Shown here piece by piece: positions 1 through 8,040 of a stretch of DNA of 64,000 nucleotides. Numbering within the stretch: position 1 is the first letter of the stretch; each line of letters starts with the position of its first letter. The notes under the pieces are model-generated. The model was not told where the DNA came from. It did not search any database and saw nothing but the letters and a program-made list of their open reading frames with translations. The DNA is from Mycolicibacterium sp. lyk4-40-TYG-92 (GTDB lineage Bacteria > Actinomycetota > Actinomycetes > Mycobacteriales > Mycobacteriaceae): NCBI RefSeq assembly GCF_030209435.1, contig NZ_JARVRX010000002.1:124001-188000 (forward strand), read 5' to 3'. A program made the position numbers and the translations under genes.

Positions 1-1160
1 GGGCCGCAGACATCCTCAACAACGCCGAGGCCGTCACGATCCTCGGCGGTGCGGGCGCCGCCGGCTGTCACGACGAGCTGATCGCGTTGGCCGCCACGCT
101 CAACGCGCCGATCGTCCACGCCTTGCGCGGCAAGGAATTCATCGAATACGACAACCCCTACGACGTCGGCTTGACCGGGCTGCTGGGCTTCCCTTCCGGC
201 TACAAGGCCATCAAGGAAGCCGAGGTCCTGCTGATGCTCGGCACCGACTTCCCGTACCGCCAGTTCTACCCGGACCACGCCACCGTCATCCAGGTCGACG
301 TGCGCGGGCGCAACCTGGGGCGCCGCACCCCGGTGGACGTCCCGCTCCTGGGCACCGTCAGGGATACGGTGGCCGCGCTCATGCCGCGGCTGCGACCCAA
401 AACCGAACGGGCACATCTGGATCGAGCCCTGAGGCACTACCGCCGGACCCGGCAGTCCCTGGACTCCCTGGCGGTCAACGACCGCGACCGCACCCCGATC
501 CGTCCGGAATATGTCGCCGGGCTGGCGGATCGGCTCGCGGCCGACGACGCGGTGTTCACCGTCGACGTCGGCTCGCCGGTGGTGTGGGCGGCCCGCTATC
601 TGACGATGAACGGCCGGCGCCGCATGATCGGCTCGTTCAACCACGGCACCATGGCGTGCGCGCTGCCGCTCGCGATCGGCGCACAGACGGCGTTCCGGGA
701 CCGCCAGATCGTGGCGTTCGCCGGCGACGGCGGCCTGGCGATGCTGTTCGGTGAACTCATCACGCTGATTCAGAATCGATTACCGGTCAAGGTCATCGTC
801 TTCAACAACTCGTCGTTGAACTTCGTCGAGCTGGAGATGAAAGCCGCCGGCATCGTCAACTTCGGCACCGAGCTGGTCAACCCTGATTTCGGGGCAGTGG
901 CCCAGGCCATGGGCATCTTTGGGCGGCGGGTGGAACACCCCGGTGACCTGGAGCAGGCGCTCACCGAGGCGTTCGCGTATCCGGGGCCGGCGGTGGTCGA
1001 CGTCCATACCGCGCGCCAGGAGCTGTCCATCCCGCCGACGATCACCGCCGAGCAGGCAAAGGGATTCTCGCTCTTCGCTATTCGCACCATCCTGGCCGGG
1101 CGTGGTGAGGAGCTGCTGGATTTGATCACCACGAACGTGGCACGCCGGATCCTGGACTGA
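1..1160 (+). CDS. poxB: PoxB-like pyruvate dehydrogenase/oxidase, 3' part
   Basis: Thiamine-diphosphate enzyme of the PoxB (pyruvate:quinone oxidoreductase) type, expected to convert pyruvate to acetate at the inner membrane face. The 5' end lies outside the window; the reading frame is open from base 3. The visible part covers the middle (FAD-binding fold) and C-terminal TPP domains. The TPP motif starts at the AGDGG stretch near base 721 and ends in the FNN near 801. The C-terminal tail with AEQAKGFSL resembles the membrane-activation end of E. coli PoxB (family knowledge). It ends four bases before the convergent histidine kinase gene. An acetolactate-synthase-like paralogue is the main alternative, but the PoxB-type tail argues against it. 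Confidence 0.85.
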   Translation, partial: AADILNNAEAVTILGGAGAAGCHDELIALAATLNAPIVHALRGKEFIEYDNPYDVGLTGLLGFPSGYKAIKEAEVLLMLGTDFPYRQFYPDHATVIQVDVRGRNLGRRTPVDVPLLGTVRDTVAALMPRLRPKTERAHLDRALRHYRRTRQSLDSLAVNDRDRTPIRPEYVAGLADRLAADDAVFTVDVGSPVVWAARYLTMNGRRRMIGSFNHGTMACALPLAIGAQTAFRDRQIVAFAGDGGLAMLFGELITLIQNRLPVKVIVFNNSSLNFVELEMKAAGIVNFGTELVNPDFGAVAQAMGIFGRRVEHPGDLEQALTEAFAYPGPAVVDVHTARQELSIPPTITAEQAKGFSLFAIRTILAGRGEELLDLITTNVARRILD

Positions 1161-1164
1161 GCGC

Positions 1165-2289
1165 TCAGAGTTGTGCCGCCGCGCGGCTGGGTAAGTCCAC
1201 GGTGAACGTCGCGCCGCTGCCGACACCGGCGCTGGTCGCCATGATGCGGCCGTGGTGGGCGTCGACCAGGGCCTTGGCGATCGCCAGCCCGATGCCGGAG
1301 CCGCCGTGCGCCCGGTCGCGCGCCGAGTCGGCCCGGTAGAACCGCTCGAACAGCCGCGGCAGATGCTCGGCGGCGATGCCGTCGCCGTCGTCGGACACCT
1401 GGATCCGCACGGAACCACCAATATTCGTCGCCGCGACTCGCACCGTGCCGCCGGCTGCGGTGTGCCGTAGCGCATTGGTCAGCAGGTTGGCCAGTACCTG
1501 GTCGAGTCGTTGGGGATCGGCCCACAGGTCGGGCAACCCCGGGGTGATATCGGACGTCAGCGCAACGCCTTTGGCGCGGTACGGCGCCGCGAAGGCATCG
1601 ACCGCTGCGGCGATCAGCGTCGCGGGCGCGACGGACTGCGTATCGACCAGCGTCATGTCCCGCTCGGCGTCGGACAGCGCCCGGACGTCCGAGCTGAGCC
1701 GCGCGAGCCGGCGGGTCTGATCGCGCAGCACGCCGATGGTGGTCGCGTCGAGGGGGTGAATGCCGTCTTCGATCGACTCGAGGTACGCGTCGATGACGGA
1801 GACGGGCGTGCGGAGTTCGTGCGCCAGGTCGGCCAGCAGCTGGCGCCGGGTGGTCTCGACCGAACCGAGCTGCTCGGCCATGGTGTTGAAAGCGTCTGCG
1901 ATGGAGTCGAATTCGGTGCCGAGATGCGGCGGTGAGACACGGATGTCGTAGTTCCCATCGGCGACGGCGGTGGCAGCGGCGGCAAGTTCGGCCGTCGAGC
2001 GATGCATCCGCCGGCTCAGATACCAGCTCAGTGCGAGCGCCGTCGTCGCCGCCACGGCGAGCGACATGCCCACCGAGACCGCGGTCGCTTGTCGGAAGAC
2101 GTGTTCGTAGGGATGCGGACCGGTCCGCCCGGGGACCAGGACGTCTTGCATCACCTTGCGGAACATCGGCGGACCGATGATGAGGGCGACCGTCGTCGTG
2201 GTGGCGATGGCGGCGACCACCACAACCGCGTTGGTGACGAGTAGCCGGCTGCGGATTCCGTGCTTGCTGCGCGGATGGTTCTGGGCCAT
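1165..2289 (-). CDS. Sensor histidine kinase (HAMP/HisKA/HATPase)
   Basis: Membrane sensor kinase of 374 residues. A transmembrane segment lies near residues 17-40 and a second about 65 residues later. HAMP, then HisKA with the H-box LAHELRTP (phospho-acceptor His157), then HATPase with the N-box (NLLTNALRHT) and the G boxes DDGDGIA and GSGIGLAIAK follow. The ATG overlaps the stop of the response regulator gene (ATGA at 2287-2290), so the two are translationally coupled and form one two-component system. The short extracytoplasmic loop gives no clue to the signal. No target gene is obvious, although the secreted-protein gene on the other side of the regulator's promoter is a candidate. Confidence 0.93.
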   Translation of the reverse strand: MAQNHPRSKHGIRSRLLVTNAVVVVAAIATTTTVALIIGPPMFRKVMQDVLVPGRTGPHPYEHVFRQATAVSVGMSLAVAATTALALSWYLSRRMHRSTAELAAAATAVADGNYDIRVSPPHLGTEFDSIADAFNTMAEQLGSVETTRRQLLADLAHELRTPVSVIDAYLESIEDGIHPLDATTIGVLRDQTRRLARLSSDVRALSDAERDMTLVDTQSVAPATLIAAAVDAFAAPYRAKGVALTSDITPGLPDLWADPQRLDQVLANLLTNALRHTAAGGTVRVAATNIGGSVRIQVSDDGDGIAAEHLPRLFERFYRADSARDRAHGGSGIGLAIAKALVDAHHGRIMATSAGVGSGATFTVDLPSRAAAQL

Positions 2290-3023
2290 CAGCCTTCTCC
2301 CATCCGATATCCGACGCCGCGCACCGTCGTGACGTAGCGCGGCTCGGCCGAGTTGTCGCCCAGCTTCCGGCGCAGGTGGCCGACATGGACGTCGACGACG
2401 TTGTCGTTGCCGAACCACGACTCGCCCCAGACCGCTTCGAGCAACTGATGGCGCGTCCACACCTGTCGCGGACGCGACGACAGCGCCGCCAGCACATCGA
2501 ACTCGGTACGGGTCAGCATGACCGGTGCGCCGCCGAGCAGCGTCTGCCGGCTGTCGGTATCGATGTGCAGCTCCCCGAACACGCGGGGCGGCGTCCCCGT
2601 CTCCGGGACCGATTCGGGGGCACGCCGGGGCCGCCGCAACATGGCCCGGATCCGGGCCACCACCTCGCGGGGACTGAACGGCTTGGTGACGTAGTCGTCC
2701 GCACCGACCGACAGCCCGACGATGGTGTCGATCTCGGTATCGCGGGCCGTCAGCATCACGACGTACGCGTCGGAGAACACCCGGAGCTGTCGGCACACCT
2801 CGATGCCGTCGAGTCCTGGTAGCCCGATATCGAGGATCACGACATCGGGGTCGAGTTCACGGGCGGCGACGAGTGCCGACGGGCCGTCGGCCGCGACGCG
2901 TACTTCGAATTGCTCGCGCCTGAGGTAGCTGGCCACGACATCAGCCAGCGCCGCCTCGTCGTCGACGACCAGCGCGCGCAGGATCGGCGTGGGTTCAGTG
3001 CCGTTCACCTGCTCATAGTGCAC
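2289..3023 (-). CDS. OmpR/PhoB-family response regulator
   Basis: DNA-binding response regulator of 244 residues. The receiver domain (about residues 15-130) has the acidic pair D21/D22, phospho-acceptor Asp65 (ILDIGLPG) and the conserved Lys in VTKPF. A C-terminal winged-helix domain (about 145-240) has RTEFDVLAAL and the usual RGVGYRMG end. It is first in a two-gene operon with the histidine kinase. The GTG at 3023 is used; an in-frame GTG at 3008 is a possible alternative because neither has a clear ribosome binding site. It is divergent from the small secreted protein gene, across a 138-base region that may carry its binding sites. Confidence 0.93.
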   Translation of the reverse strand: MHYEQVNGTEPTPILRALVVDDEAALADVVASYLRREQFEVRVAADGPSALVAARELDPDVVILDIGLPGLDGIEVCRQLRVFSDAYVVMLTARDTEIDTIVGLSVGADDYVTKPFSPREVVARIRAMLRRPRRAPESVPETGTPPRVFGELHIDTDSRQTLLGGAPVMLTRTEFDVLAALSSRPRQVWTRHQLLEAVWGESWFGNDNVVDVHVGHLRRKLGDNSAEPRYVTTVRGVGYRMGEG

Positions 3024-3161
3024 CCGTGAGATGACGAGGTCGACCAGATGACGTGGTCAGCGCCGCGTTCTTTAACGAATCTTCATCGTTCCTCCGGGGA
3101 ACCCTTGTCGGCCGATTCGAGGCTGGAAGCCGTCAGAAACCCACCTTGAAGGGACACCGAA

Positions 3162-3461
3162 ATGATCAGCAAGATCGCCTTCTTCTCCACCGCTGCCGCG
3201 GCACTGGCTGCTGCCACATTTACCGCCGCCGGTCCGGCGCAGGCCGCCAGTGCGTCCGGCAACAACGGCGCGGACGTCGTGTCCACGCTGCGCAGCGAGG
3301 GCTACAACGTGCAGGTCGACGGGGCGCCGAGCGCTCCGCTGTCAGCCTGCACGGTGACGGACGTGCACGGGTTGCCGAATCCTGCGGACCCGACCCAGCG
3401 CGCGGACACCCGCATGATCAACAACGTCTACGTCGACGTGACCTGTGCGTCCGACTCCTGA
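3162..3461 (+). CDS. Small secreted protein, function unknown
   Basis: A 99-residue protein with a classical signal peptide: Lys4, a hydrophobic Ala-rich core, and a likely cleavage after AGPAQA (about residue 28). The mature part is about 70 residues and has two cysteines (ACTV and VTCA) that could form a disulfide outside the cell. A ribosome binding site (gaaggga) lies just upstream of the ATG. Similar small exported proteins with a YNVQ-type motif and a Cys pair are common in mycobacteria and mostly uncharacterised (family knowledge). It lies opposite a two-component operon, which may control it (inference). Confidence 0.8.
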   Translation: MISKIAFFSTAAAALAAATFTAAGPAQAASASGNNGADVVSTLRSEGYNVQVDGAPSAPLSACTVTDVHGLPNPADPTQRADTRMINNVYVDVTCASDS

Positions 3462-3508
3462 GTGGGGCCGCAGCGTGCCGACCAGCGGCGGCATGGTTAT
3501 GTGAGGGT

Positions 3509-4744
3509 GTGACCGAAGCGTCGTCGCTGCCGCTGACCGGGATCACCGTCGTCGCGATGGAGCAGGCGGTGTCCGCGCCGATGTGCACGCGTGTGCTGGC
3601 CGACTTCGGCGCGCGCGTGATCAAAGTTGAGAATCCCCAGGGCGGCGACTTCGCCCGTGACTACGACGACGTGGTGCTCGGCCAGGCGGCCCACTTCGTC
3701 TGGGCCAACCGGGGCAAGCAGTCGATCACGCTGAACCTCAAGTCCGACAAGGGCATTGCAGTACTGCACCGGCTGCTCGACCGAGCTGACGCGTTCGTCT
3801 CCAATCTGGCGCCCGGTGCCACGGCGCGATTGGGGCTGTCACCGGAGGACCTCGGCAGACAACACCCTCAGGTGATCCCCGTCGAGATCGACGGCTACGG
3901 GCCGGGCGGCCCCCTGTCCCAGAAGCGCGCCTACGACCTGCTGGTGCAAGCCGAGTCCGGGTCCTGCGCGGCCACCGGTTTTCCGGGGATGCCGGCCAAG
4001 CCGGGCCCGCCCGTCGCCGATATCTCCACCGGTCTGTACTCGGCACTGTCCATCATGGCGCTGCTGTTGGGCCGGGCCCGCGGGGTGTCGACGGGTGCGG
4101 CACCGTCGGTCGCCGTCAGCCTGTTCGACACCATGACCGACATCATGGGTTACCCGCTGACGTACACCCAGCATTCGGGAGTGAACCAGCAGCCGCTCGG
4201 GATGGCTTCACCGGCCGTCGCACCGTACGGCGCCTTCGCGACCCGCGACGGCCAGACCGTGGTGCTCGGCACCACCAACGACCGGGAATGGCAGCGCCTG
4301 GCCCGGGACATCATCGCCCGGCCGGACCTCGCCGACGATGCCCGCTTCGCGAGCAATTCGGATCGCTGCGCGCACCGCGACGAACTTCACGCCGCCATCG
4401 GATCCTGGTGCGCAGAGCGCGAACTCGACGATATCCAGCGGATCGCTGACGCCGCCGGCATCGGCAATTCGCGGTACAACCTGCCCAGTGAGGTGCTGGC
4501 GCATCCGCACCTCAAGGCCCGCGACCGGTGGCGTCAGGTCAGCACACCGAACGGCCCCATCGAGGCGCTGTTGCCGCCGCCGGTGATCAGCGGCCTCGAG
4601 CTGAACATGGGGGCAATCCCCGGACTGGGCGAGCACACAGATGTGATACTCGGCGAATTGGGTTACCGCGCTGACGATATCGCCGGCCTGCGGGCCGCCG
4701 GTGCCATCGGCGACGTCTACGAATCAGGGAGCGACCATGCGTGA
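3509..4744 (+). CDS. CaiB/BaiF family CoA-transferase
   Basis: Class III CoA-transferase of 411 residues, moving CoA between acyl-CoA and a free acid through an aspartyl-CoA anhydride. The family hallmarks are an N-terminal GADVIKVE-like stretch (here ARVIKVENP) and a catalytic Asp in VAVSLFDTM (Asp207). The open frame extends upstream, but the GTG at 3509 begins the region that resembles the family, so it was chosen. The gene overlaps the thiolase start by 8 bases, so the two are probably co-expressed: CoA activation of a carboxylic acid followed by thiolysis. Substrate unknown; the neighbouring aromatic meta-cleavage genes suggest a short- to medium-chain acid from ring degradation. Confidence 0.88.
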   Translation: MTEASSLPLTGITVVAMEQAVSAPMCTRVLADFGARVIKVENPQGGDFARDYDDVVLGQAAHFVWANRGKQSITLNLKSDKGIAVLHRLLDRADAFVSNLAPGATARLGLSPEDLGRQHPQVIPVEIDGYGPGGPLSQKRAYDLLVQAESGSCAATGFPGMPAKPGPPVADISTGLYSALSIMALLLGRARGVSTGAAPSVAVSLFDTMTDIMGYPLTYTQHSGVNQQPLGMASPAVAPYGAFATRDGQTVVLGTTNDREWQRLARDIIARPDLADDARFASNSDRCAHRDELHAAIGSWCAERELDDIQRIADAAGIGNSRYNLPSEVLAHPHLKARDRWRQVSTPNGPIEALLPPPVISGLELNMGAIPGLGEHTDVILGELGYRADDIAGLRAAGAIGDVYESGSDHA

Positions 4745-5885
4745 AGTCGTCATCGTCGAGGCCGTGCGGACCGCCGTAGGCAAGCGCAACGGGGGACTGG
4801 CCGGCCAGCATGCCGCCGACCTGTCCGCGGTGGTCTTGAACGAACTGATGGAGCGGTCCGGAGTGGCCCCGGAACTCGTCGACGACGTGGTGTGGGGCTG
4901 CGTCTCGCAGGTCGGCGACCAGTCAAGCAATATCGCCCGCTGGTCGGTGCTCGCTGCCGGGTGGCCCGAGTCGATCCCGGGAACGACGGTCAACCGGGCC
5001 TGCGGATCGTCGCAGCAGGCATTGGATTTCGCGGTGCAGGCGGTGATGTCCGGTCATCAGGACATCGTGGTGGCCGGCGGCGTCGAGGTGATGAGCCGGG
5101 TGCCGCTCGGCGCGGCGCGTCAGACCGGAGAGCCGTACGGGCCGAAAGCACTTGCCCGGTATGACGGTTTCGGCTTCAACCAGGGCATCTCGGCGGAGAT
5201 GATCGCGCAGAAGTGGGGTCTGTCGCGGGCCCGGCTGGACGAGTACTCCGCGCGGTCGCACGAACTCGCCGCGACCGCACAGGATTCGGGTGCGTTCGTC
5301 ACGCAGATCGTGCCGGTGTTCACCGACGACGGGGGTGTGGTGCACGAGGACGAGGGCATCCGGCGGGGGACGACCGTCGAGAAGCTGGGCGGCCTCAAAC
5401 CGGCATTCCAGGAGGACGGCGTGATCCACGCCGGCAACTCCTCACAGATTTCCGATGGTGCGGCAGCACTTTTGGTGATGACGCTCGAGAACGCGCTGCA
5501 GCTCGGCCTCACCCCGCTGGTGCGGTATGTCGGCGGCGCGGTGACAGGTGCCGACCCGGTCCTGATGCTGACGGGCCCGATCCCGGCCACCGAGAAGGTG
5601 CTGCGCAAGACCGGCGTACGAATCGACGAGATCGGCGTCTTCGAGGTGAATGAGGCGTTCGCCCCGGTGCCGCTGGCCTGGCTCGCCGACACCGGCGCCG
5701 ACGAGGCCGCACTGAATCCGCTGGGTGGCGCGATCGCACTGGGTCATCCGCTCGGCGCGTCCGGCGCGGTGCTGATGACCCGGATGATCAACCACATGCG
5801 GGACAACGGAATTCGCTACGGCCTGCAGACCATGTGTGAGGGCGGCGGCACCGCCAACGCGACGCTGGTGGAGCTGGTCGCTTAG
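4737..5885 (+). CDS. Thiolase (acetyl-CoA acyltransferase)
   Basis: 3-ketoacyl-CoA thiolase of 382 residues. The catalytic set is visible: nucleophile Cys89 in [10 protein letters not shown], His337 in [10 protein letters not shown], Cys367 in [10 protein letters not shown] and the NEAFAP loop. It would cleave a 3-oxoacyl-CoA to acetyl-CoA plus a shortened acyl-CoA, or run in reverse. It overlaps the preceding CoA-transferase and converges on the aldolase gene with a 4-base stop-stop overlap (5882-5885). Given its partners it is more likely catabolic than biosynthetic; chain-length specificity cannot be read from the sequence. Confidence 0.93.
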   Translation: MREVVIVEAVRTAVGKRNGGLAGQHAADLSAVVLNELMERSGVAPELVDDVVWGCVSQVGDQSSNIARWSVLAAGWPESIPGTTVNRACGSSQQALDFAVQAVMSGHQDIVVAGGVEVMSRVPLGAARQTGEPYGPKALARYDGFGFNQGISAEMIAQKWGLSRARLDEYSARSHELAATAQDSGAFVTQIVPVFTDDGGVVHEDEGIRRGTTVEKLGGLKPAFQEDGVIHAGNSSQISDGAAALLVMTLENALQLGLTPLVRYVGGAVTGADPVLMLTGPIPATEKVLRKTGVRIDEIGVFEVNEAFAPVPLAWLADTGADEAALNPLGGAIALGHPLGASGAVLMTRMINHMRDNGIRYGLQTMCEGGGTANATLVELVA

Positions 5886-6889
5886 GCGTTTTCCGCGCTG
5901 GTGAGGTCCAGCGCGATGTCGACCAGCATGTCTTCCTGACCGCCGACGAGCCCCCGCCGCCCAGCTTCTTCCAGCAGCGTGCGGGCGTCGACATCGAAGC
6001 GTTCGGCGGCAATCTCCGCGTGCCGCAGAAAGCTTGAGTACACCCCCGCATAGCCGAGTGTCAGGGTCTCCCGGTCGACCCGGACGGCCCGTTCCTGCAG
6101 CGGTCGCACCAGGTCGTCGGCGGCATCCTGCAACGCATGCAGATCGCAGCCGTGCTCCCAGCCCAGCTTGTTGGACACCGCGATGAACACCTCCAGCGGC
6201 GCGTTGCCGGCTCCCGCGCCCATGCCGGTCAACGAGGCGTCGACCCGGTTGGCGCCGTGCTCGACGGCAGTCAACGAGTTGGCCACCCCCAGCGAAAGAT
6301 TGTGGTGCGCGTGAATGCCGATTTCTGTTGTCGGGTCGAGGGTCTGGCGCACGGCGTCGACCCGGTCGGCGACGTCGCGCATGGTCATCGCGCCACCGGA
6401 GTCCACGACGTAGACGCACGTCGCGCCGTACCCCTCCATGAGCTTTGCCTGCGCGGCGAGAGTCGTCGGTGTGGCGAGGTGGCTCATCATCAGGAAGCCG
6501 ACGGGGTCCATTCCCAGCTCGCGGGCCGCGGTGAGGTGATGCGCGGAGACGTCGGCCTCGGTGCAGTGGGTACCGACTCGGACGACGCCGACGCCGGCGC
6601 GATGAGCGTCGCGCAACTGGCGCACGGTGCCGATCCCGGGGAGGATCAGCGTCGCGATGCGGGCGCGCGACACCGCGGAGGCGACGGCGGAGATCCACTC
6701 CAGGTCGGTGTGCGCGCCGAAGCCGTACACGCAGCTCGACCCGCCCAGCCCGTCGCCGTGCGCGACCTCGATGGAGGCGACGCCCGCCGTATCGAGCGCA
6801 GTCGCGATGGCGACGGCCTGCGCGATGGTGTACTGGTGGCGTACCGCGTGCATGCCGTCGCGCAGGGTGACGTCGCTGATGTAGATCAT
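5882..6889 (-). CDS. 4-hydroxy-2-oxovalerate aldolase (HsaF/MhpE/DmpG type)
   Basis: Class II pyruvate-dependent aldolase of 335 residues. It splits 4-hydroxy-2-oxoacids to pyruvate plus an aldehyde, the last carbon-carbon cleavage of meta-pathways. N-terminal [12 protein letters not shown] carries the Arg/Asp pair and general-base His. [13 protein letters not shown] holds the metal-binding His pair, and [10 protein letters not shown] and [10 protein letters not shown] match the family. In known systems this enzyme forms a channelling complex with acylating acetaldehyde dehydrogenase. Here it overlaps (ATGA) a gene coding only for the dehydrogenase dimerisation domain. The aldolase itself looks complete and active. 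Confidence 0.92.
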   Translation of the reverse strand: MIYISDVTLRDGMHAVRHQYTIAQAVAIATALDTAGVASIEVAHGDGLGGSSCVYGFGAHTDLEWISAVASAVSRARIATLILPGIGTVRQLRDAHRAGVGVVRVGTHCTEADVSAHHLTAARELGMDPVGFLMMSHLATPTTLAAQAKLMEGYGATCVYVVDSGGAMTMRDVADRVDAVRQTLDPTTEIGIHAHHNLSLGVANSLTAVEHGANRVDASLTGMGAGAGNAPLEVFIAVSNKLGWEHGCDLHALQDAADDLVRPLQERAVRVDRETLTLGYAGVYSSFLRHAEIAAERFDVDARTLLEEAGRRGLVGGQEDMLVDIALDLTSAENA

Positions 6890-7341
6890 GCTGGTACTCC
6901 GGCATTTTCAGTGCTGACCTCGACTAGCGCGGTGACCTTGGTGCCCGCGAAGGTGCCGATTTCCGGGATGTGTATCGGGCCGATGCTCTCGAACTGCACG
7001 GCTTGCTTGAGCCGGAAGCCCGGCACCTCAGCGCTGATCCGGTTCACCGCGGTCTGGATGTCTCGTTCGATGGCGCGGTGGTCGGGCGCACCGTCGACCA
7101 GACAGTAGACGGTGTTCCGCATCGATGGGGAGGGGCTGAGCAGCGAAATGACCTTCGCATGCCGGGCGCCCGCGGTCTGCACTGCGGCACAAGCGGTTTC
7201 GATGAGATGGTCGACGCCGGCCCGGATATCCGGGCCGGCGGAGCGCGCCGGAATCGACGACACGATCTCGGCGTAGGTCACGGCTCCCGATTTCGCGACG
7301 GCGGCGACGATCGGCGCGGTGGCCCCGGCGGTCACGGTCAT
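6886..7341 (-). CDS. Stand-alone dimerisation domain of acylating acetaldehyde dehydrogenase
   Basis: A 151-residue protein matching only the middle of HsaG/MhpF/DmpF-type acetaldehyde dehydrogenase. [37 protein letters not shown] and [13 protein letters not shown] follow the family dimerisation domain. The N-terminal NAD-binding Rossmann fold (about 130 residues) is absent, the catalytic Cys position at the start reads MTVTAGAT without Cys, and the C-terminal AGNLDIMTAA segment is missing. The ends are clean: ATGA overlaps join it to TetR upstream and to the aldolase downstream, so no lost exon-like remnant is present. It cannot be a working dehydrogenase. It may be a scaffold or allosteric partner of the aldolase, or decaying. 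Confidence 0.8.
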   Translation of the reverse strand: MTVTAGATAPIVAAVAKSGAVTYAEIVSSIPARSAGPDIRAGVDHLIETACAAVQTAGARHAKVISLLSPSPSMRNTVYCLVDGAPDHRAIERDIQTAVNRISAEVPGFRLKQAVQFESIGPIHIPEIGTFAGTKVTALVEVSTENAGVPA

Positions 7342-7964
7342 TGTGCGTCCTCGGCGAGCATCCGCATCGCGTTGTCGTAGATGGCATTGGCATGCATCTC
7401 GAACAACTCCAGCAGGTCCACCGAGTCGCCCCCGAGTTCCTTGGCGATGAACAGCCCGTCGGCACCGGCAATGGAGTAGTTCACCAGCAGCCGGACCTGG
7501 GCGTCGGTGAGTCCTGGGGCCAATTCGCCGAGGGCCCCGGTGAGCGAATCGGCGGCTTGCGCGCGCGCTTGCAGGAACCGCGCGCGGGCGCTCGGTTCGA
7601 CCGGCCGGCGCTCCAGTGCGAGCATCAGGCCGAGGCGCAGGAAGTCGGGGTTGTCGAGCAGCCCTTTTGCGAGCTGCTTGGCCAGGCCGATGACGCGTTC
7701 CCGTGGCTCGCCGTCAGCGGGCAGTTCCCAGACGCGCAACCAGGTCTCGAAGCTGCGGTCGATCACCGCGGCCAGCAGGTCGTCCTTGTCCTTGAAGTGC
7801 CAGTAGATGGAACTGGCGGGGAGGCCACACTTCTTGCTGACCAGCCCGATGCTGGTGCCCTCGTAACCACGTTCAGAGGCGATCTCGTTGGCGGCGTCCA
7901 GGATTCGCGCACGGGACTGTTCGCCGTCGGCGCGCTTGCGCCGGGACTTGGGCGCTTCGGTCAT
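7338..7964 (-). CDS. TetR-family regulator of the catabolic cluster
   Basis: TetR/AcrR regulator of 208 residues. The N-terminal helix-turn-helix (about residues 15-62) includes ARILDAANEIASERGYEGT and ends in the typical SIYWHFKDKDDLL. The C-terminal ligand-binding part is unlike any I can name. A ribosome binding site (ggggag on the minus strand) precedes the ATG. It is first in the operon with the dehydrogenase-domain and aldolase genes and divergent from the monooxygenase operon. A 10-bp direct repeat in the shared promoter region is its likely operator, so it probably represses both operons until a pathway intermediate binds. Confidence 0.92.
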   Translation of the reverse strand: MTEAPKSRRKRADGEQSRARILDAANEIASERGYEGTSIGLVSKKCGLPASSIYWHFKDKDDLLAAVIDRSFETWLRVWELPADGEPRERVIGLAKQLAKGLLDNPDFLRLGLMLALERRPVEPSARARFLQARAQAADSLTGALGELAPGLTDAQVRLLVNYSIAGADGLFIAKELGGDSVDLLELFEMHANAIYDNAMRMLAEDAQ

Positions 7965-7992
7965 TTTCGCTCCCCACTATTGACTCTGTAAC

Positions 7993-8022
7993 GATCACTA
8001 CATTACCGTATTGATCACTACA
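7993..8022. promoter_or_regulatory. Direct repeat GATCACTACA x2, candidate TetR operator
   Basis: GATCACTACA occurs at 7993-8002 and again at 8013-8022, start to start exactly 20 bases (two helical turns). The first copy sits inside an imperfect palindrome bounded by GTAA and TTAC. The repeat lies between the divergent TetR and monooxygenase genes, a few bases before the monooxygenase ribosome binding site, a position suited to repression in both directions. Confidence 0.6.
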
Positions 8023-8040
8023 GAACAAGTGGAGGCCGCA

